DNA of 64,000 nucleotides from Marchantia polymorpha subsp. ruderalis. Lineage: Eukaryota; Streptophyta; Marchantiopsida; Marchantiales; Marchantiaceae. Positions 37,064 to 50,019 of this stretch are shown here, one piece after another. Location: assembly GCA_037833965.1 (NCBI GenBank), contig AP031351.1:25308501-25372500 (forward strand). Direction: 5' to 3'. The number at the start of each line of letters is the position of its first letter. Within the stretch, counting starts at the first letter, position 1. The notes beneath the pieces were generated by a model, which saw nothing but the letters and a program-made list of their open reading frames with translations, did no database searches and was not told the origin of the DNA. A program made the translations under genes and the position numbers.

Positions 37064-40000
37064 ATGGAGGCAGATGGTAGGGATCCAAGCATGCGATGCA
37101 ATGCGGGATCTCCGATCTCCCGTCAGTGCCTGAATTCGGATGCGATTTCCAGAAAAGAGAGAGAGAGAGAGAGAGTGTGTGTGTTTGTGTTTGGTTGAAG
37201 ATATGATTGATGATGTGTTAGACCGGATGAATGGCATGAGCAGGAAAGCAAGCTCCTCTCCTGACAGATGCTGCGGGACTCATCAACGACGTGGACACTT
37301 TTTTGTTCGACGTAGATGGTAATTGGACTCTTACCTCTGTCTCTGTGTCTTGCGTGCTCATCCGCCCATGCTCTGTGTGTGAGTGGACTCAACATTTCAC
37401 AGCAAGAAATGTTGAGTTCACCCCATCGATGAACGCGGTTGGTTTGCGAAACATGATCGATGAGTTCATGTATTCGTACCGACGTGCGGAGAAGCGATGG
37501 ACCTCCTTTACAAGAAGAGTACATAGAAGGCTTTTTCATACGGAAAACTTGCACCAAATCAAGATAAACCACATCACAGAAAAAGTTCCTTAAATAAGGT
37601 GTTCATACATCTGCCAACTTGGCACAGGTGTCATTTGGAGAGGAGGGAAGGTCATAGAAGGCGTTGCAGAAACTTTGGACATGCTGCGGGATATGGTTAG
37701 TATTGAGTCCATGATTACTTTTTTAGCAGGCTTTGAAGGCACGTCAAGCAACTTTGTATCCTACATTGTTTCGTGACAAAAGTATCTGCTAATTCCTACT
37801 GCCCCAAACCTGTGTAATATGATGCATGGTTTTGACTTCAAATTCAAGGTAACGCAGGTGCGGTTTAATCCACTTATGCCGTGATGCTGTGTGGAGCAGG
37901 GCAAGAAGTTGTTATTTGTAACTAATAATTCAACGAGGTCAAGAAAGATGTTCCAAGAGAAGTTTCGATCTCTGGGCCTCGCTATTAGCGAGGTACTACC
38001 AACCACCATTCCTCTACTCTCCACCAGTCAACGCTGTACGGTTGTAGCATGGAATTACTTTCTGGTTCTGGTATCCTCTCAGAAAGCACTAAGCACTACA
38101 CCCGATATTTTGACTAAATTGTGGACTGCTTTCACGCAGGAAGAGGTTTTCTCTTCTTCCTTTGCTGCCGCTGGTTACTTGCAATCAATAGGATTTCCTG
38201 CAGATAAGAAGGTCAGTATGAACTATTTGTTCCTTGTCATATCGGTCTCAGTTGTAGCGGTTTGTTGATGAATTTGAAATTTGATGTACACGCTGTCATC
38301 CGTGTATATGTTCCCATGAGTTCGGCTCTTCCTGACTGTAGGCTATCGATTTGGTAAATTTGAAACAATAACAGGTGTATGTGGTGGGCGAGGAAGGAAT
38401 CCAACAGGAGCTTGAGCAAGCTGGTATACAGTACCTTGGGGGTCCTGTAATTGTCCTCCCCTGAACTTGTTGGTTGCTTCTGGAATGTGGTTTGTGCTTA
38501 GTCATTCAAGTAAATGTGGGATCTGCTTCTCTTGCATGGATGCTCAATAAGAATGTAGTCACGGTTAATCACGAAACCAATGGGCCTTTTCGGCCCTGTC
38601 CGTATGCTTAAAGGGCATGAAAGTTTACACAGCTGCATGTAATGTAGGTTATGTATGATGTTCTTGCAGGAGTTTGTCCTTCGCGATCAAGGCCAGCTGC
38701 AACTTCCTCTCGCTGTGATGGTTAGGTAGTAATATAAGTTGATTTGAGTACAGGAGGATGGCGAGAAGAAGGTTGAAATGGGATCAGTCAAAAATTTGGA
38801 GATCGACCCCAATGTAATTACCTGAATCCTATTGCATGCGATGATCATCTTTTTTGTGGAGTTCATTTGATAGATACTGTAAATGTTGGAATGAGATTCG
38901 TTTTTTGCATGTAGCAGTTTTTACTTTTGTGAAGAACAATAGTTAGTTAATAACTGTTACCATTCGTAGATACTAATTCAACCATCTTAAAGATTGGACT
39001 TTTGAGTTAGCTACTAAGTTACATCTAGAAACTCTTCCTTAAACTGTCGTCAAGAATATTTAAAACATGTACTGCCGTAAATCAGAAGTTGGTAGCCGAT
39101 GGCCCTATGTGCGTTTGGAGTCAGCACTTTCGAGTAAACGACAAAGTTGCATATTATATATACTCATTTGTACTTACTTAGCTTCACACCTGGTTGAAAT
39201 CATATGTTTCCACCGTTTGTAGGCTTATGCCTTGACTGTCCAGCTTCTCCCTCAATATCAAAATTTGCGATCTGACTTCATCCCTGGCATGAATCCGAGA
39301 GCAGGTTGGTGCTGTCGTTGTTGGTTTCGACCATCACATCAACTACTACAAGATGACGTAAGTGTTCAAATAGTGAGACCCGTGCTTACTAGAATATGTC
39401 TATAAGCTGTTCCTGCCCATTCTGCCCATCAGTTCAGAGCAGACTTTTCTGTAGAAAATTGTTTGGACTCTCGTGAAGTGTGATCAAACTCGGAGGAGAA
39501 ACGATCTGCGTCTCCTTCTCTAATCCGGATTGGGTCTGTTTCAAGAGATCTTCCCTTGCAAGTAATCTTGTATAACCATAGTTTCCTTTTGCGACTCTTC
39601 TACCGTGATATCACTGCACATGCCAACTCGTGTGATCTCGAAACTTTCGAGACGGTGGAAATCAAACCTCTTGACGCTATGCTGCCGTTGTAACTGAAAC
39701 TTCCTGTGCCTACTTGTCCATCGCAGATATGCAACATTATGCATACGAACAAATCCCGGTTGTATTTTTATTGCTACAAATTGCGACAGTGTGGCTCATT
39801 TCACAGATAAACAAGAATGGCCTGCTGGAGGGACTATGGTTGGCTCAATTCGAGTTTCTTCTGAAACAGAGCCGATAGTTGTGGGCAAGCCCTCAACATT
39901 CATGATGGATTATCTCGCAAATAAGTAAATGACTTCTGCCTTTTTAAATTCTTTTGTGTTTTGATTTTTGTAAGAAAAGCTAATTAATGTGAACTAGAAG

Positions 40001-41118
40001 ATGATGGTTGTGAAACTTTAGTAGAACCAGATGCACACGTTTACTCTACTCTGAACCTAGTAGTCATCACAAGAATACGCAGGGTTCTACACTTAACTCG
40101 AATGCACAGCAGGAGTACTGGACCAATACCACACTCGACTTGCATATCTTGATCAGAACCTTGTACAGACTGTTAAAAAGGGTCTTTATTGGTATTGTTT
40201 AGCATGTCTGGAGTCATGCCTGTTGTAGGACATGTAGGACAACGCGTAAGTCTACTTAAGGTTTCTCTTCTTCTACCTCTGTAAAGCTTCTACAAGTGGT
40301 AATGTGATTGGCACATGGAACGTGTACAGAGCGTCTCGTAAGATCAAGACGTCCAATATACTCACGAATGAGTTAAAGCTAACCTCACACAATAACCAAC
40401 TGAACTCGAGCAATAGCTACTGGGCTGGGCTTGCTGAAAATCACCGGAACAATTCTAGGTTCGAATTGTATCTAGCTTCAGCTGAATGGGTCGATTCTAG
40501 TCGTGGTGGCTTTGAGATTCGGGCATTGTTCTAGTCCACATCCTGCGTTTCTATTATTTTGCTCATATATATGCAGTCCTGTTCACCATAATTTTAACGT
40601 GAAGACTCTTCATCGATACGAAGTGCATTTTGTGGGTCCCTCCTGACACTCAGCTGTTAATTGATGACAGGTTTAAAATCAGCAAGTCGAAAATGTGTAT
40701 GGTGGGAGATAGACTCGACACAGATATTCTCTTCGGTCAGGCTGGGGGATGCAAGACCTTGCTGGTTTTATCAGGTGCATTAAACTAAACAGCCAACTTG
40801 TCAAAGCTTGTATATTGCTTCCCTTCCTCTCCATGCATTATAACTGCACCGTTTGTAGATCTAGATCATTGGATACATTAGCTCAACTTTCAGATCGATC
40901 AGTCTATTTTGACATCGTATAGAAGGTAACTGCCTGAACAGATTCTTCTCATTAAACTGGTTCGTTTGTCTGTAAACTCTTATGGGTTATTTTGGTTTAC
41001 TTCTGCAGGTGTAACAGATCTAAAATCCCTACACAGTCCGAAAAACACCATTCATCCCGATTTTTATACAAATGAGCTACCTGACCTCCTAGCTGCGAAA
41101 CGAGGGGCGGCTGCATAG
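37064..41118 (+). CDS. PGLP2: Phosphoglycolate phosphatase, cytosolic PGLP2-like (HAD superfamily)
   Basis: Ten downstream exons are secure and in phase: 37268-37318, 37628-37695, 37900-37992, 38140-38211, 38375-38446, 38754-38813, 39305-39357, 39727-39924, 40671-40774 and 41009-41118. The reading enters exon 37268 in phase, and an in-frame stop lies upstream, so a first exon is needed. ATG at 37064 with a donor at GATG|GTAGGG or CTCCC|GTCAGT fits the phase, but the choice is unproved. Length is then about 297 or 312 residues, against about 300 for the family. Seen motifs are the HAD nucleophile FLFDVDGVIW, motif [11 protein letters not shown], the lysine motif [13 protein letters not shown] and motif [15 protein letters not shown]. 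The family dephosphorylates 2-phosphoglycolate or related phosphosugars. There is no long transit peptide, which suggests a cytosolic form. The codon after the nucleophile is Val where I recall Cys in flowering plants. Confidence 0.88.
37151..37190. repeat. (GA)n(GT)n microsatellite
   Basis: A GA dinucleotide run passes directly into GTGTGTGT. It lies in the proposed first intron of the PGLP2-like gene. Length variation is likely, and it complicates finding the first exon border. Confidence 0.85.
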
Positions 41119-43269
41119 ATAGATGTACCCCCATTTGAGTCTCTGAAAACTTGACCTGGAAGACGTGCCGTTTTACGTACATACTAAGTGGATTTTTCCA
41201 TTTCGGCACGTTTTGGATCCGAAGAGAGACCTTATCTTAGAACCAAGATACCATCAAATCTTCCTTGGCAACTGTACGTGATGTAACTCTTCGCACAATA
41301 ATATCGATAATAGGTATACATGCAAGTACATGGCCATCTACCTTCTGGGTTCTTTGTTGCTTGTGTCAGTGTAACAGATTCAGATGCAGTCCCAATCAAG
41401 TGCCATCCTCCCGTCGGGCATTCAGGTTAATGAGTGGAGATTAAATCACTTCGAATGTATCATTAGGCTTTATCATAAAATTCGAAGCTCCTAGGCATGG
41501 ACCAGATTGGATTTAGTACCGTCGTCTTATTCAAAGATTATGTTATTTCAGACTTCTGGCCAGTTGCAGTCCCCACCCACGTCGAAACATCAAGCCTTGG
41601 ATGTTATGGGGCGGCCGTAGTGAGTTCGGATTTTACCTCCTTTCCCTTGCCAGAGCGTATAGCTGACCATATAGCACTCGAAAATTTTCTTCAGGCCTTG
41701 CACATCTTCTGTCCTAATATGGCTAAGAATACTAAAAACAAAAAGAAGATGATGGCAGTCCGAATCGAGTTTGACATTTCGGTTAATTCTCGCCATCGTC
41801 GTTGAGCATCATGGTTGCTAAAAGCATGGTTCAAGGGATCTAATGCTAACATACAGAGCAAAAGAGTAAAGTTGGAACTGAAACCATACACTCGACCATA
41901 TGACGTAGTCACCACCAACTGTCTTCTCTCACCCGGTGCTTTATCTTCTCGCTGAGGTCGACCGAGAGCATGCTCAAAGACCAGCTTATTTCTCACGTCC
42001 GTTGGATTTAAACTCGTCTGATCGGCTCATTTGCGGCTGCGCTTCGAGTGATCTATACTTGCCGTTAGTGAGTTTGTGTCCCCCCTCTATCATTCACTCT
42101 ACTCTGAATTTTCAACTTCTTCCTTGATACGGCCAGATTCTACATCTCCGCACCTATCACCGCCATTCGCTTTTTAACCCTCTCTTTGCTTCAGAGTTTT
42201 GTCTCACAATCTCCTGCGTTTCCCATTTCTCAGACTTTATAGGCAGTATATTTCAATCATCCGCCAGTTACCTGCTCTTCAACAAGAAGTGCCATGTTTC
42301 ATGAAGAGCATACTTTGCAGCCTCACGGGCTTTGTCTGAAGATTGGTGCTTCTCAAAGAAATGTTTGGCTACTGCCAAGCATTGCTTTGAGAAGCACCTC
42401 TGCTTTTTCCCAACTATCTGGTGAGACTTTTATCTGGCGTCAGCTCTGAGCTACACTACGCATCCCTGTAACTTTTCTTCGCCCAATTACCAGCATCCGC
42501 TTCGCCTCGCTTCCCTTTCGAGTGCTCCTGGCAATTGTCGAATTTTTTTCACGGAGTTTTTTAGTCAATGCTTCGCTTCTTGAAGGGAGAAGATTGCAGT
42601 GCTGTTACAAGTCCATATCTGGACGAAATTCAGAAATATAGGAAGAGAGGAAATTATAAAGTAGCACAGCTGCGTAACACACTACAAGAAAGACAAGATT
42701 TCCTTGCCATAAATTGTATTAGGTGCGAGGTATTGAACTTTGCTGTACAAATATCTCTCATATCACAAAGAATTGATATAATTCGTGCGACAGACCCCGG
42801 TCTGTTTGGGACCAAATTTCTACTTGTAAGTCTAGCCTCTAGTGCTGAGTAGAGTATTAGCGTTTTGTACCACAGCACTCCTCTTCACAGGGTGAGTATC
42901 CCACCGGTCATTGACTCCCAAAGGCTGTCGATTTCAACGAGTACGCTTTAAAGTATTATACAATCCTGTTGTTGGGGTCAACACTGGCCAATACGAGCTT
43001 GATTGAGCCAGCCTTCCATCGAAAAAATTAGCTCTGCTGGACGTATCTGCAAGATTGGGCATATAGGTTTGGTGGGTACGGGGGTCCTTCAATTTTCAAC
43101 TGTCCAGAATAATGTGAATTAGAAACTTGGCCATGCTCTGCGTTGCCGTCCTGCTCGCTTTTGCTTCTGGGTGGAATTCGACATCGAGAAGATTTGGCCA
43201 TTGATGGAGAGACGTCGTGCAACCATCCATCCTCAAGAATAACAAACCTGCGTTTGGGACCGCAAATAT
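41119..43269. other. Region between convergent PGLP2-like and TPK genes
   Basis: This contains the two 3' ends. A 94-codon plus-strand frame at 42568-42852 has no recognised domain. A strong hairpin at 42345-42398 is listed separately. No exon chain is visible. Confidence 0.45.
42345..42398. repeat. Near-perfect 54-bp hairpin
   Basis: Two 25-bp arms (42345-42369 and 42374-42398) are inverted copies with only two mismatches, separated by the 4-nt loop TACT. The outer 14 bp, GGTGCTTCTCAAAG with CTTTGAGAAGCACC, pair perfectly. It lies between two convergent genes. The loop is short for a plant miRNA precursor, so a fold-back repeat or a transcript-end structure is as likely. Confidence 0.8.
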
Positions 43270-45881
43270 CTATTCCTTGTAATCCGTACTTTCTGCTTCA
43301 AGCAATCGAGTCATCGTGATTTTGCCTACCCCCGCAGTGTCCAGATCATTGAACTGGTTGACGATGTCGACAATGTCTCTGTCGTTGATCTTCTTCATAG
43401 CCTTCAGCTTGTAAACCACGTACTCGGCGACACTGCATTATCAGATATCAACAGATCTGGTAAATTATTATGATCCACACGACCACTCACATATCCAAAA
43501 CACCAACGACGTCTGATCTCAAGAATCAAGAGGCAGCATCTGGTATCGCATCTCGTGACCGCCCTCTGGATATCTTGGATTCTCAAATTCGATCGAACTT
43601 GGTCCACGAGAATCCTGATCGATTTCGGAAACCACTAGAACCGAGCCCCAGACTTTATAATCGACGTAGAAAGACGAAAACGGAACTCCCAGTGCCAGCG
43701 TTCACAGTTAACATCCCAACACAAGCAACTAGAAAGGTGTGAAGAAGGCCATTGCAGTCAGACTTGCGCACCGTCGAAAATTGCCATGACCCGTGTAACC
43801 ATACGGATGCTGTGCAAATTCGGATATGGCTACCTTGACGTGGGACTGATTGATTGAGCTCGTGTAATCAGGAGTGAGATCGTCAACTAAATCATGGGTT
43901 CCAGTCCCATTTCATCCGTAGGGCACGACGTCACAGGGCACAAGGCACAGATAACTCTTGAGAGAACTCCAGAAGGACTAGAATGCTGACCTGACATGTC
44001 CATCGTTGTCAATGTCTGCGGCAATGACATCGTAAGGCGACATCTTCGTCCGCAGCATTTTTCTGGCGAAATGGCGGTGCCTCCTCTGCACCCTTGCCTC
44101 GGCCAGAAAGAGAAAGGCTCGCGCCACTCCCAACGTGCTCAGCAGAAGCCAAACAGCCGCAAACAGTCTTCCCCACATCGTTTGAAACGAGAAATCCCCA
44201 TAGCCCACAGTCGTGATTGATATACAAGTGACGTAGACCGAGTCGATCCAGGACATCCTCTCGAAGTAATGGAGAAACACTGTCCCGACTGCCAAACTAC
44301 CAAGTACGGTGCCGACGGCTAACAACACCTGCAGCAGCATAGAAAACCTTTGAGTGATTAGGGCACCATTCCATTCAGGGCAGTCAGAATCCTTTCACGT
44401 CTCGAATCGTTATAAAGGCTCCGAGATTGCAGAACTTCCCAGCAGAAACTAAACCATGAACATGGATCGATGCATGGATGGGTTGAGAAGAAAGAGCAGC
44501 AGGCGCTGTCCAGCCTTCCTAGTGCTAGTGCTTGTGCTTACGATAAGGAGTGATGATAATTTCAATTCGACACCGACCCCAATTTGCAACTTCCGACTGT
44601 TTGAAGAAATCAAGTATTTGACAGGACGGGAGAAATCTCACACTGACCCCGACACGCTAAACCTCAACTGGGGCTGGAACCGTCTGCTCCTCAGGTTCTA
44701 AGAACAAACACTTGAAAACGGAGCAAAGTTCGGTCACAGCATACGAAGCGTACCTTCAATCGAATGCGCAAAGTCTGTTTCTGCTCATTGAGTACATAAC
44801 TCTTCGCCGTGTTATGATGCCCATCCTTGACAACATTCATCAGAAGGCTTTCTTGGCGGTTGAGCACAAATGTGACCATTCCGCTCATGAGAGCATCGAT
44901 GAATCCGAACCCGACGAGCACCAGACAACAAGAGAGCATCTTCGCCAAGGGGGTGATAGGAGTTATGTCTCCATATCCGATTGTACACATGGTCACTATA
45001 CAGAAGTAGATGGCGTCGATGACGCCAACTGTCTCGACTCCTTTGAACTCATCTTTCCTCCAGCAATAAATCAGCACGCCCACAAACAGGTACACCAACA
45101 ACCCTACTGCAGCTTGCCACACAACGCCCCACGCTGTGATGTCGCGAGGTTCTCGTCTGTTGAAAATTTCAGAAGGATCTGCCTTGGACTCATTGTGTGA
45201 TGTTACAGCCACGGTGCTCAAAACGGGCGCTGTGTTGCATTTGTGTAATTTTCTCCTCTCCTGTGAAGATGGTGGTGGAGGTCCCGGGCTCGTCTGTTCC
45301 GAATCGGGGACGGGGTAGTAATCCTTTACAGAAGGTCGAGCTAAATCACCAGCAGCTGAGTGCTCCGCACGAGTTCCACTGTCACTGAGGCTCTCGGCAC
45401 TCCTCCATTCCGGAATCTCCGCAAGCAACCCCAGAGGAGGAGCCGCCTCCAAATCCCTCGGCTCAAGATTTGTCACGCGTTCGTTTCCCGTGGCTGTGGC
45501 CTCTTCGGGAATTCGAAACAGAGAACTCAAAGATGTTCCGCCGGGACTCGGTAACCCCGAGGAGTAGGACGATGAAGCTGCGGGTGCTGCTGCTGCTGAA
45601 CTATTTTGCCTGCTGGATTCTCCGGATCCATAAGCAGGTGGGACGTAGAATTTCTCCGTCCTTCGGCCGACCCCGATGTCCAGAAACAAGCGGAAGAGAG
45701 AGTCGGGTGAGGAGGCCACGGGCGATAAACCCATGCTGGATCTCGGCCGAGGGCTGATGAGGTTGAAGGTGGGGTGATCGGATTTTCGGATACTCGGAAT
45801 TCTGATGGGAGATACTGCTCCGTGGTCATACTCATGGTCCATGCTGCTCTGATCGGCTACTCCTAACAAAGGCTCGTCCAT
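43270..45881 (-). CDS. TPK: Two-pore potassium channel (TPK/KCO family)
   Basis: Three exons join in phase: 44754-45881, 43991-44328 and 43270-43432. They give 542 residues from the start MDEPLLGVADQ. An in-frame ATG 43 codons upstream opens on an Arg/Cys-rich run unlike the family, so I prefer the inner one. Residues 1-250 are Ser/Pro-rich. KCNTAP at about 238-243 fits a 14-3-3 binding motif (K/R-x-x-S/T-x-P), as known in plant TPK1. The first pore filter is TIGYGD (300-305) and the second TTVGYGD (415-421), each flanked by hydrophobic segments, for four membrane spans. The cytosolic tail has an EF-hand with loop DIDNDGHVSVAE (about 481-492) and a second, weaker one (DLDTAGVGKITM). Family members are Ca2+- and 14-3-3-regulated K+ channels, mostly of the vacuolar membrane. 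The protein is long against about 360 residues in Arabidopsis TPK1, all of it from the N-terminus. Confidence 0.92.
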
Positions 45882-48800
45882 GGCTGCTTCCTGACCTGAC
45901 GTTCCGTAGAGAGATACTCCACAGATTGACTGCTGGATTGATTGGTCACGTATTTCCCAGCCTCCGCCTCTGCTCCTGCTCCTGCACCTGCACCTGCATA
46001 GACACCTCAATGATGCTACTGCGTGGCTTCATTCGTCTGTCTACTCGCCGTCATCCCTCGAGTGCTTGGGGACCTGCCTGCATGCCTGCAAAACTCTACT
46101 GTCTCCATCCACCTTAAACCCAGCGAGAACTAAGCGAGATGTGTTTGCGACTCTATGCTCGAATGTCCCATCGCATGTCACCGAATTCCATTGTCATTCA
46201 TTCGCACCACCGGCGCCTCTCGTCGATTCGGGTCCCTTCGACAATTTGGAGCTCCCTGTATCTCACAGGACGAGGAAGGAATTTCACTCGTCGTGAAGGG
46301 CAGGAAATTCGACAGATTGATTGATTGTGCGACACCAGAGGAAGACGATTCAGCGCAGGGAAACAAAATTCACGAGGGTGGAGTGACTGAGATGGACAGA
46401 ATACGAAAATCAAGCAAAAGCAGGGAATGATCTCCGAGCGAGCTCCGCCACTAGCTGCCGCTGCCCTCCTCAATCCAATCACCTCTGCGAGAAACTACAC
46501 CGACCAAAGCTGACAGACACCCCGAAGGGCTGCAAGCTAGTCGCAACTGGCCCCGTGCCACGAGGGCATCATCATCGGCCACAGTCGAACGAGCTGCGGC
46601 TGCCGTCGAGCGATTGACACCATCTTCACACCGTCCGTGCCCACCGTGAGCCACTAGACTAACACACACCACTACAGCGCACCGTGTGCAGAGAAATCAC
46701 GAGAGCAGACATACGCACACAGTCTGAGCAGAGAGAGATGTGAGTCAAGCGGTGGAGCCGCACCAACCAACCAGCTGCGGGCACACAAACTCCAATTCTG
46801 ATTGAGTCTCCTCTCGTCTTGTCTCCCTCTTCTTCCAGCAGCAAGCGCGGAAACGACCTGACTCTGCCACTCACTCTCAATCTCTCAGGACGAGGAGGAG
46901 CAGGAGCAGGAGCAGGAGCAGGACGATGGCTTCTTCCTCCCTCCTGCCTGCATCCTCTTCCTCTTCCCTTCTCAAAAGCGACCGACCTGGTCCTCGGGGC
47001 GGCGACAAGTGGACTGACACTCACTCACTCTCTGCTTCTTCTTCGTCACCCAGTTTTGTATTGACAATCATCTGCAGGCGCGAGCTCCTTCATCGCCCGG
47101 TGACTTCGTGCACCTCTCTCGATGCCGACTGTCAATTCGAGTGGCTCGCGGGGAGGGCCGCCCGGGGGAGAGAGAGGGAGGTTTTTGGTCGTTGCAGTCC
47201 CAGTTGCACAAAGGGGATCGGACCCGAAACTCGCGAGTTCACATTAGAAGCAGAAGACGGTGGCTAGATGAGGCCCGGTGATCGTCCGCAGGGGCGGGTT
47301 CACCGTGATTCATGCGGCGCAAGCACCGGGGACTGTGGGGAACGGGGCCCGCAGATACCCTAGACCCTAGCACCTCGCGAGGAATATGACCGGGTGGGTC
47401 CGGCTTCGGGTCGAGTTGGTTCCCGGTTCCCGGTTTGCCCCTCATGGAGAACCGTTAACGGACGTCGCCAGTTCTCCGTCGGAGTCCGGAACCTTGCCGA
47501 CTGGAGGTGGACGGAGGTTGACTGAAGGAGGCCACTCTCGTCGTGGAGAAGGATATGAGTTCATTCTCCAGGACGAGTGATGGCCGATCGAGCTTTGCAG
47601 TGGGGAAGGAGATGATAAGAACGAACCGGATACGATTGGAATCCACAGGGGATGAGATCAGCGAATGGACCACATCGAGGTGACAATTTAGAAGTGCGTG
47701 ATGTTTGAGGCGAGAGTGACACGATTCGAGATCTCGTCGCGTAAGTTCAACTGCTCGTTCTCGTGGACACGCGTCCAACTCGAATCCAGAGCCGTCACTC
47801 CGGCACCGCTACCGAAGAAGTTTCGTTGACGAATGGGACATTTCTCTGGAGGGCAGCACCATGCATGAACTGAAGTCAGAACCTGAGCGACATGTTCGAA
47901 GCCTTTGACGAACTTTTGGTCCTCGCTATTATAAGAGAGTGACTGCAAACACTTCTTGCGCGTTCGTGTTCGTCGAGCTCGAAAGTGGGTTGGGAATTCG
48001 TAGTCGCCGTCTGCTCGAGAACATGACTGGAGACCGGATGGCCCAGTGTTTGTTCCATGCCGGCGGGCATGAGGAAGTCTCTCTAGGCCCTGGGGGCAAA
48101 GCGACTAAGTTTCGTTCCTCCGGAATGTGAGGAGGTAAATTACTAGTGATCAGTCACTGTATTCTTATCATGGATTTACTCTTCCATACGCTTACCGATT
48201 TCGATGTGGGCATGGAAGAGTGTACTTGGGTCTCTTGTACGTGGGTTTCCAAACATCGCTATCTCGTGCCTCTCGCATGATTCTGGGCAGACGCGAGACT
48301 CTCTCCTAGAGAACAACAGCCTTCGCCAGGCCGAGCCCAATGAAACTTTCAAAGAAACGGAATTTACATCCACGCTGGGCGTGCTTCATAAATCACCGAA
48401 TAGTCGGTGAGATCGGCAGAACAGCCATTACAGGAGTGCAGGATGAGATATCTCTTTCCTCGCTATCTAATCAAGCACAGTATAACATCCAGCAGCATGG
48501 AATAATTATGAGGAACAAGTCCATTTCGACGCGTGGGACTCGGAGAGGAAAAGATAATGGTTCTTGTATGGCGGATGTGCAGTGATGAGATGCGTCGTCG
48601 TGTCTTGCGTCCTGAGGGTGAGAGAGTCCAATACGTAAAAATTATAAAATACGTATGTTACGTATTCGGGGAGAGCCTACGGGAGCCGTAGGCGGAAGCA
48701 AGCCTTGCCGGCCGCCAGGCGCTCGTGAAGAAGAAGCAATCGCTCCGTCGATACGCATATCCGACGGTTCACAACGAAACGGCGCCACGAATCAGGACCA

Positions 48801-50019
48801 TCCCGAGGAGATCCGGGTCAACGGAAGGTCTGCAGCTCATATTAAAAAACATGAGAATTCTCGAACACGTTCTGAGAATCTGAGGACCTTCTTCCTCCAG
48901 GCTCCATTGCTCCCATTGCTCCCATTTGCTCTCCTGGACTCGACACCGCAGGCAACCAGGGCACTTCGGAAAGTGTCTGACTGCTCTCGCTGATTGTTTT
49001 GGACGAGGGTCGAGTGGCTCGCACAAATCGGCTTTGAACATCTGGTGTCTCTTCTTTCCTTCCCTCCTTCCTCTCGCTCCTTCATTCGTCGATGGACTTT
49101 TGTTTCGTATCGTAGGCATGCTGGATCGTAGGTACGTGGTTTGATTGCACTCGCTCGCTCGCACGCAGTGCATTCTTTTGCAGACATTTTGGGAAGATGT
49201 GCTAGCTCCTATGAGCATGTACGGTCGATAGCTCTCTCCGGACATGCATGCGCGTACTTTGTTCGCCCGTGATGAGCATTGAGCGCTCTGGGCTTATACT
49301 GCCGGATCCTGGATGAAATGCCTGGCTCCAGAGCACACCGCAACGCAGATCTTCATGTTCTTCTCCTTGCAGTAGCACGGCATCATCATCCGAGAGGGAT
49401 ACGTGTTTTCTTTTAAAGTACAATCGAAGCTCCCAGGTGCCACGAGACCCCAGCAGTCACTTCCTCGAGTCAGCTTCTTTCAGCACACATGCAGTACAAC
49501 TAGTAACGCCTTTGAGTCAGCTGCATCGAGAAATTTGTCACCGGTACCATCTTACTTCACAACAGACTGCCGATTCGGGCTCCAGTCCTGTATCGTCAAG
49601 TACCAGCAGACACAATTTGCATTTGTCGTCTCGTTGTTCCAATACGGCCTAATCCTAATCCCGGATTGGACTTCGAAATGCTTGGAGTCAAATTTGTTGC
49701 TCTGAAGGGTACATACGCGTTGGATTTGGGTAGCCTATTACGAGTAGGCCGTCGAGAGCGTCTGGGCTTGCCACGTTTACTCGATGGTGTATCCCTGAGT
49801 ATATTTTTAATCCTAATGTACAGAAGGTGATTCTTCAAAGGCTGTGCGCAGACTGAGAATCCTTCGCTGACCGTAAGATGTATGGAGGGTCCAAACTTCG
49901 AAGCTCGCACCTTGTCCTGAAGTGATCCTCTGTGGTAGACCGCTATTTCCGTACGAATAGGATCTCCTCCTACTAGTAGATATAGGCTTTTCTCGAGTGA
50001 CGGATTTCGTACTTTGGGT
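45882..50019. other. GC-rich region upstream of TPK, no recognised gene
   Basis: The part next to 45881 is likely the TPK leader and promoter. The rest, to about 50 kb, is GC-rich, so random frames are long on both strands (for example 46926-47267 plus, 48769-49245 minus and 49596-50045 minus). None shows a known domain, a hydrophobic pattern or linked exons. A (GGAGCA)n run lies at 46888-46923. An undiscovered lineage-specific gene cannot be excluded. Confidence 0.45.
46888..46923. repeat. (GGAGCA)n simple repeat
   Basis: Hexamer units GGAGCA repeat about five times. A related CTGCTC/CTGCAC run lies at 45970-46000, in the opposite sense. Confidence 0.85.

Noticed and set aside
42568-42852. 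94-codon plus-strand frame as a gene
   Set aside because: It has no recognised domain, splice partners or promoter context. It lies between convergent genes and is best left as spacer.
46926-47267. 113-codon frame starting MASSSLLPASSSSS
   Set aside because: It is Ser/Arg-rich because of simple GC-rich repeats, and nothing past the start resembles a known protein.
48769-49245. 158-codon minus-strand frame
   Set aside because: Overlapping frames on both strands are equally open in this GC-rich DNA, and no motif or exon link supports it.
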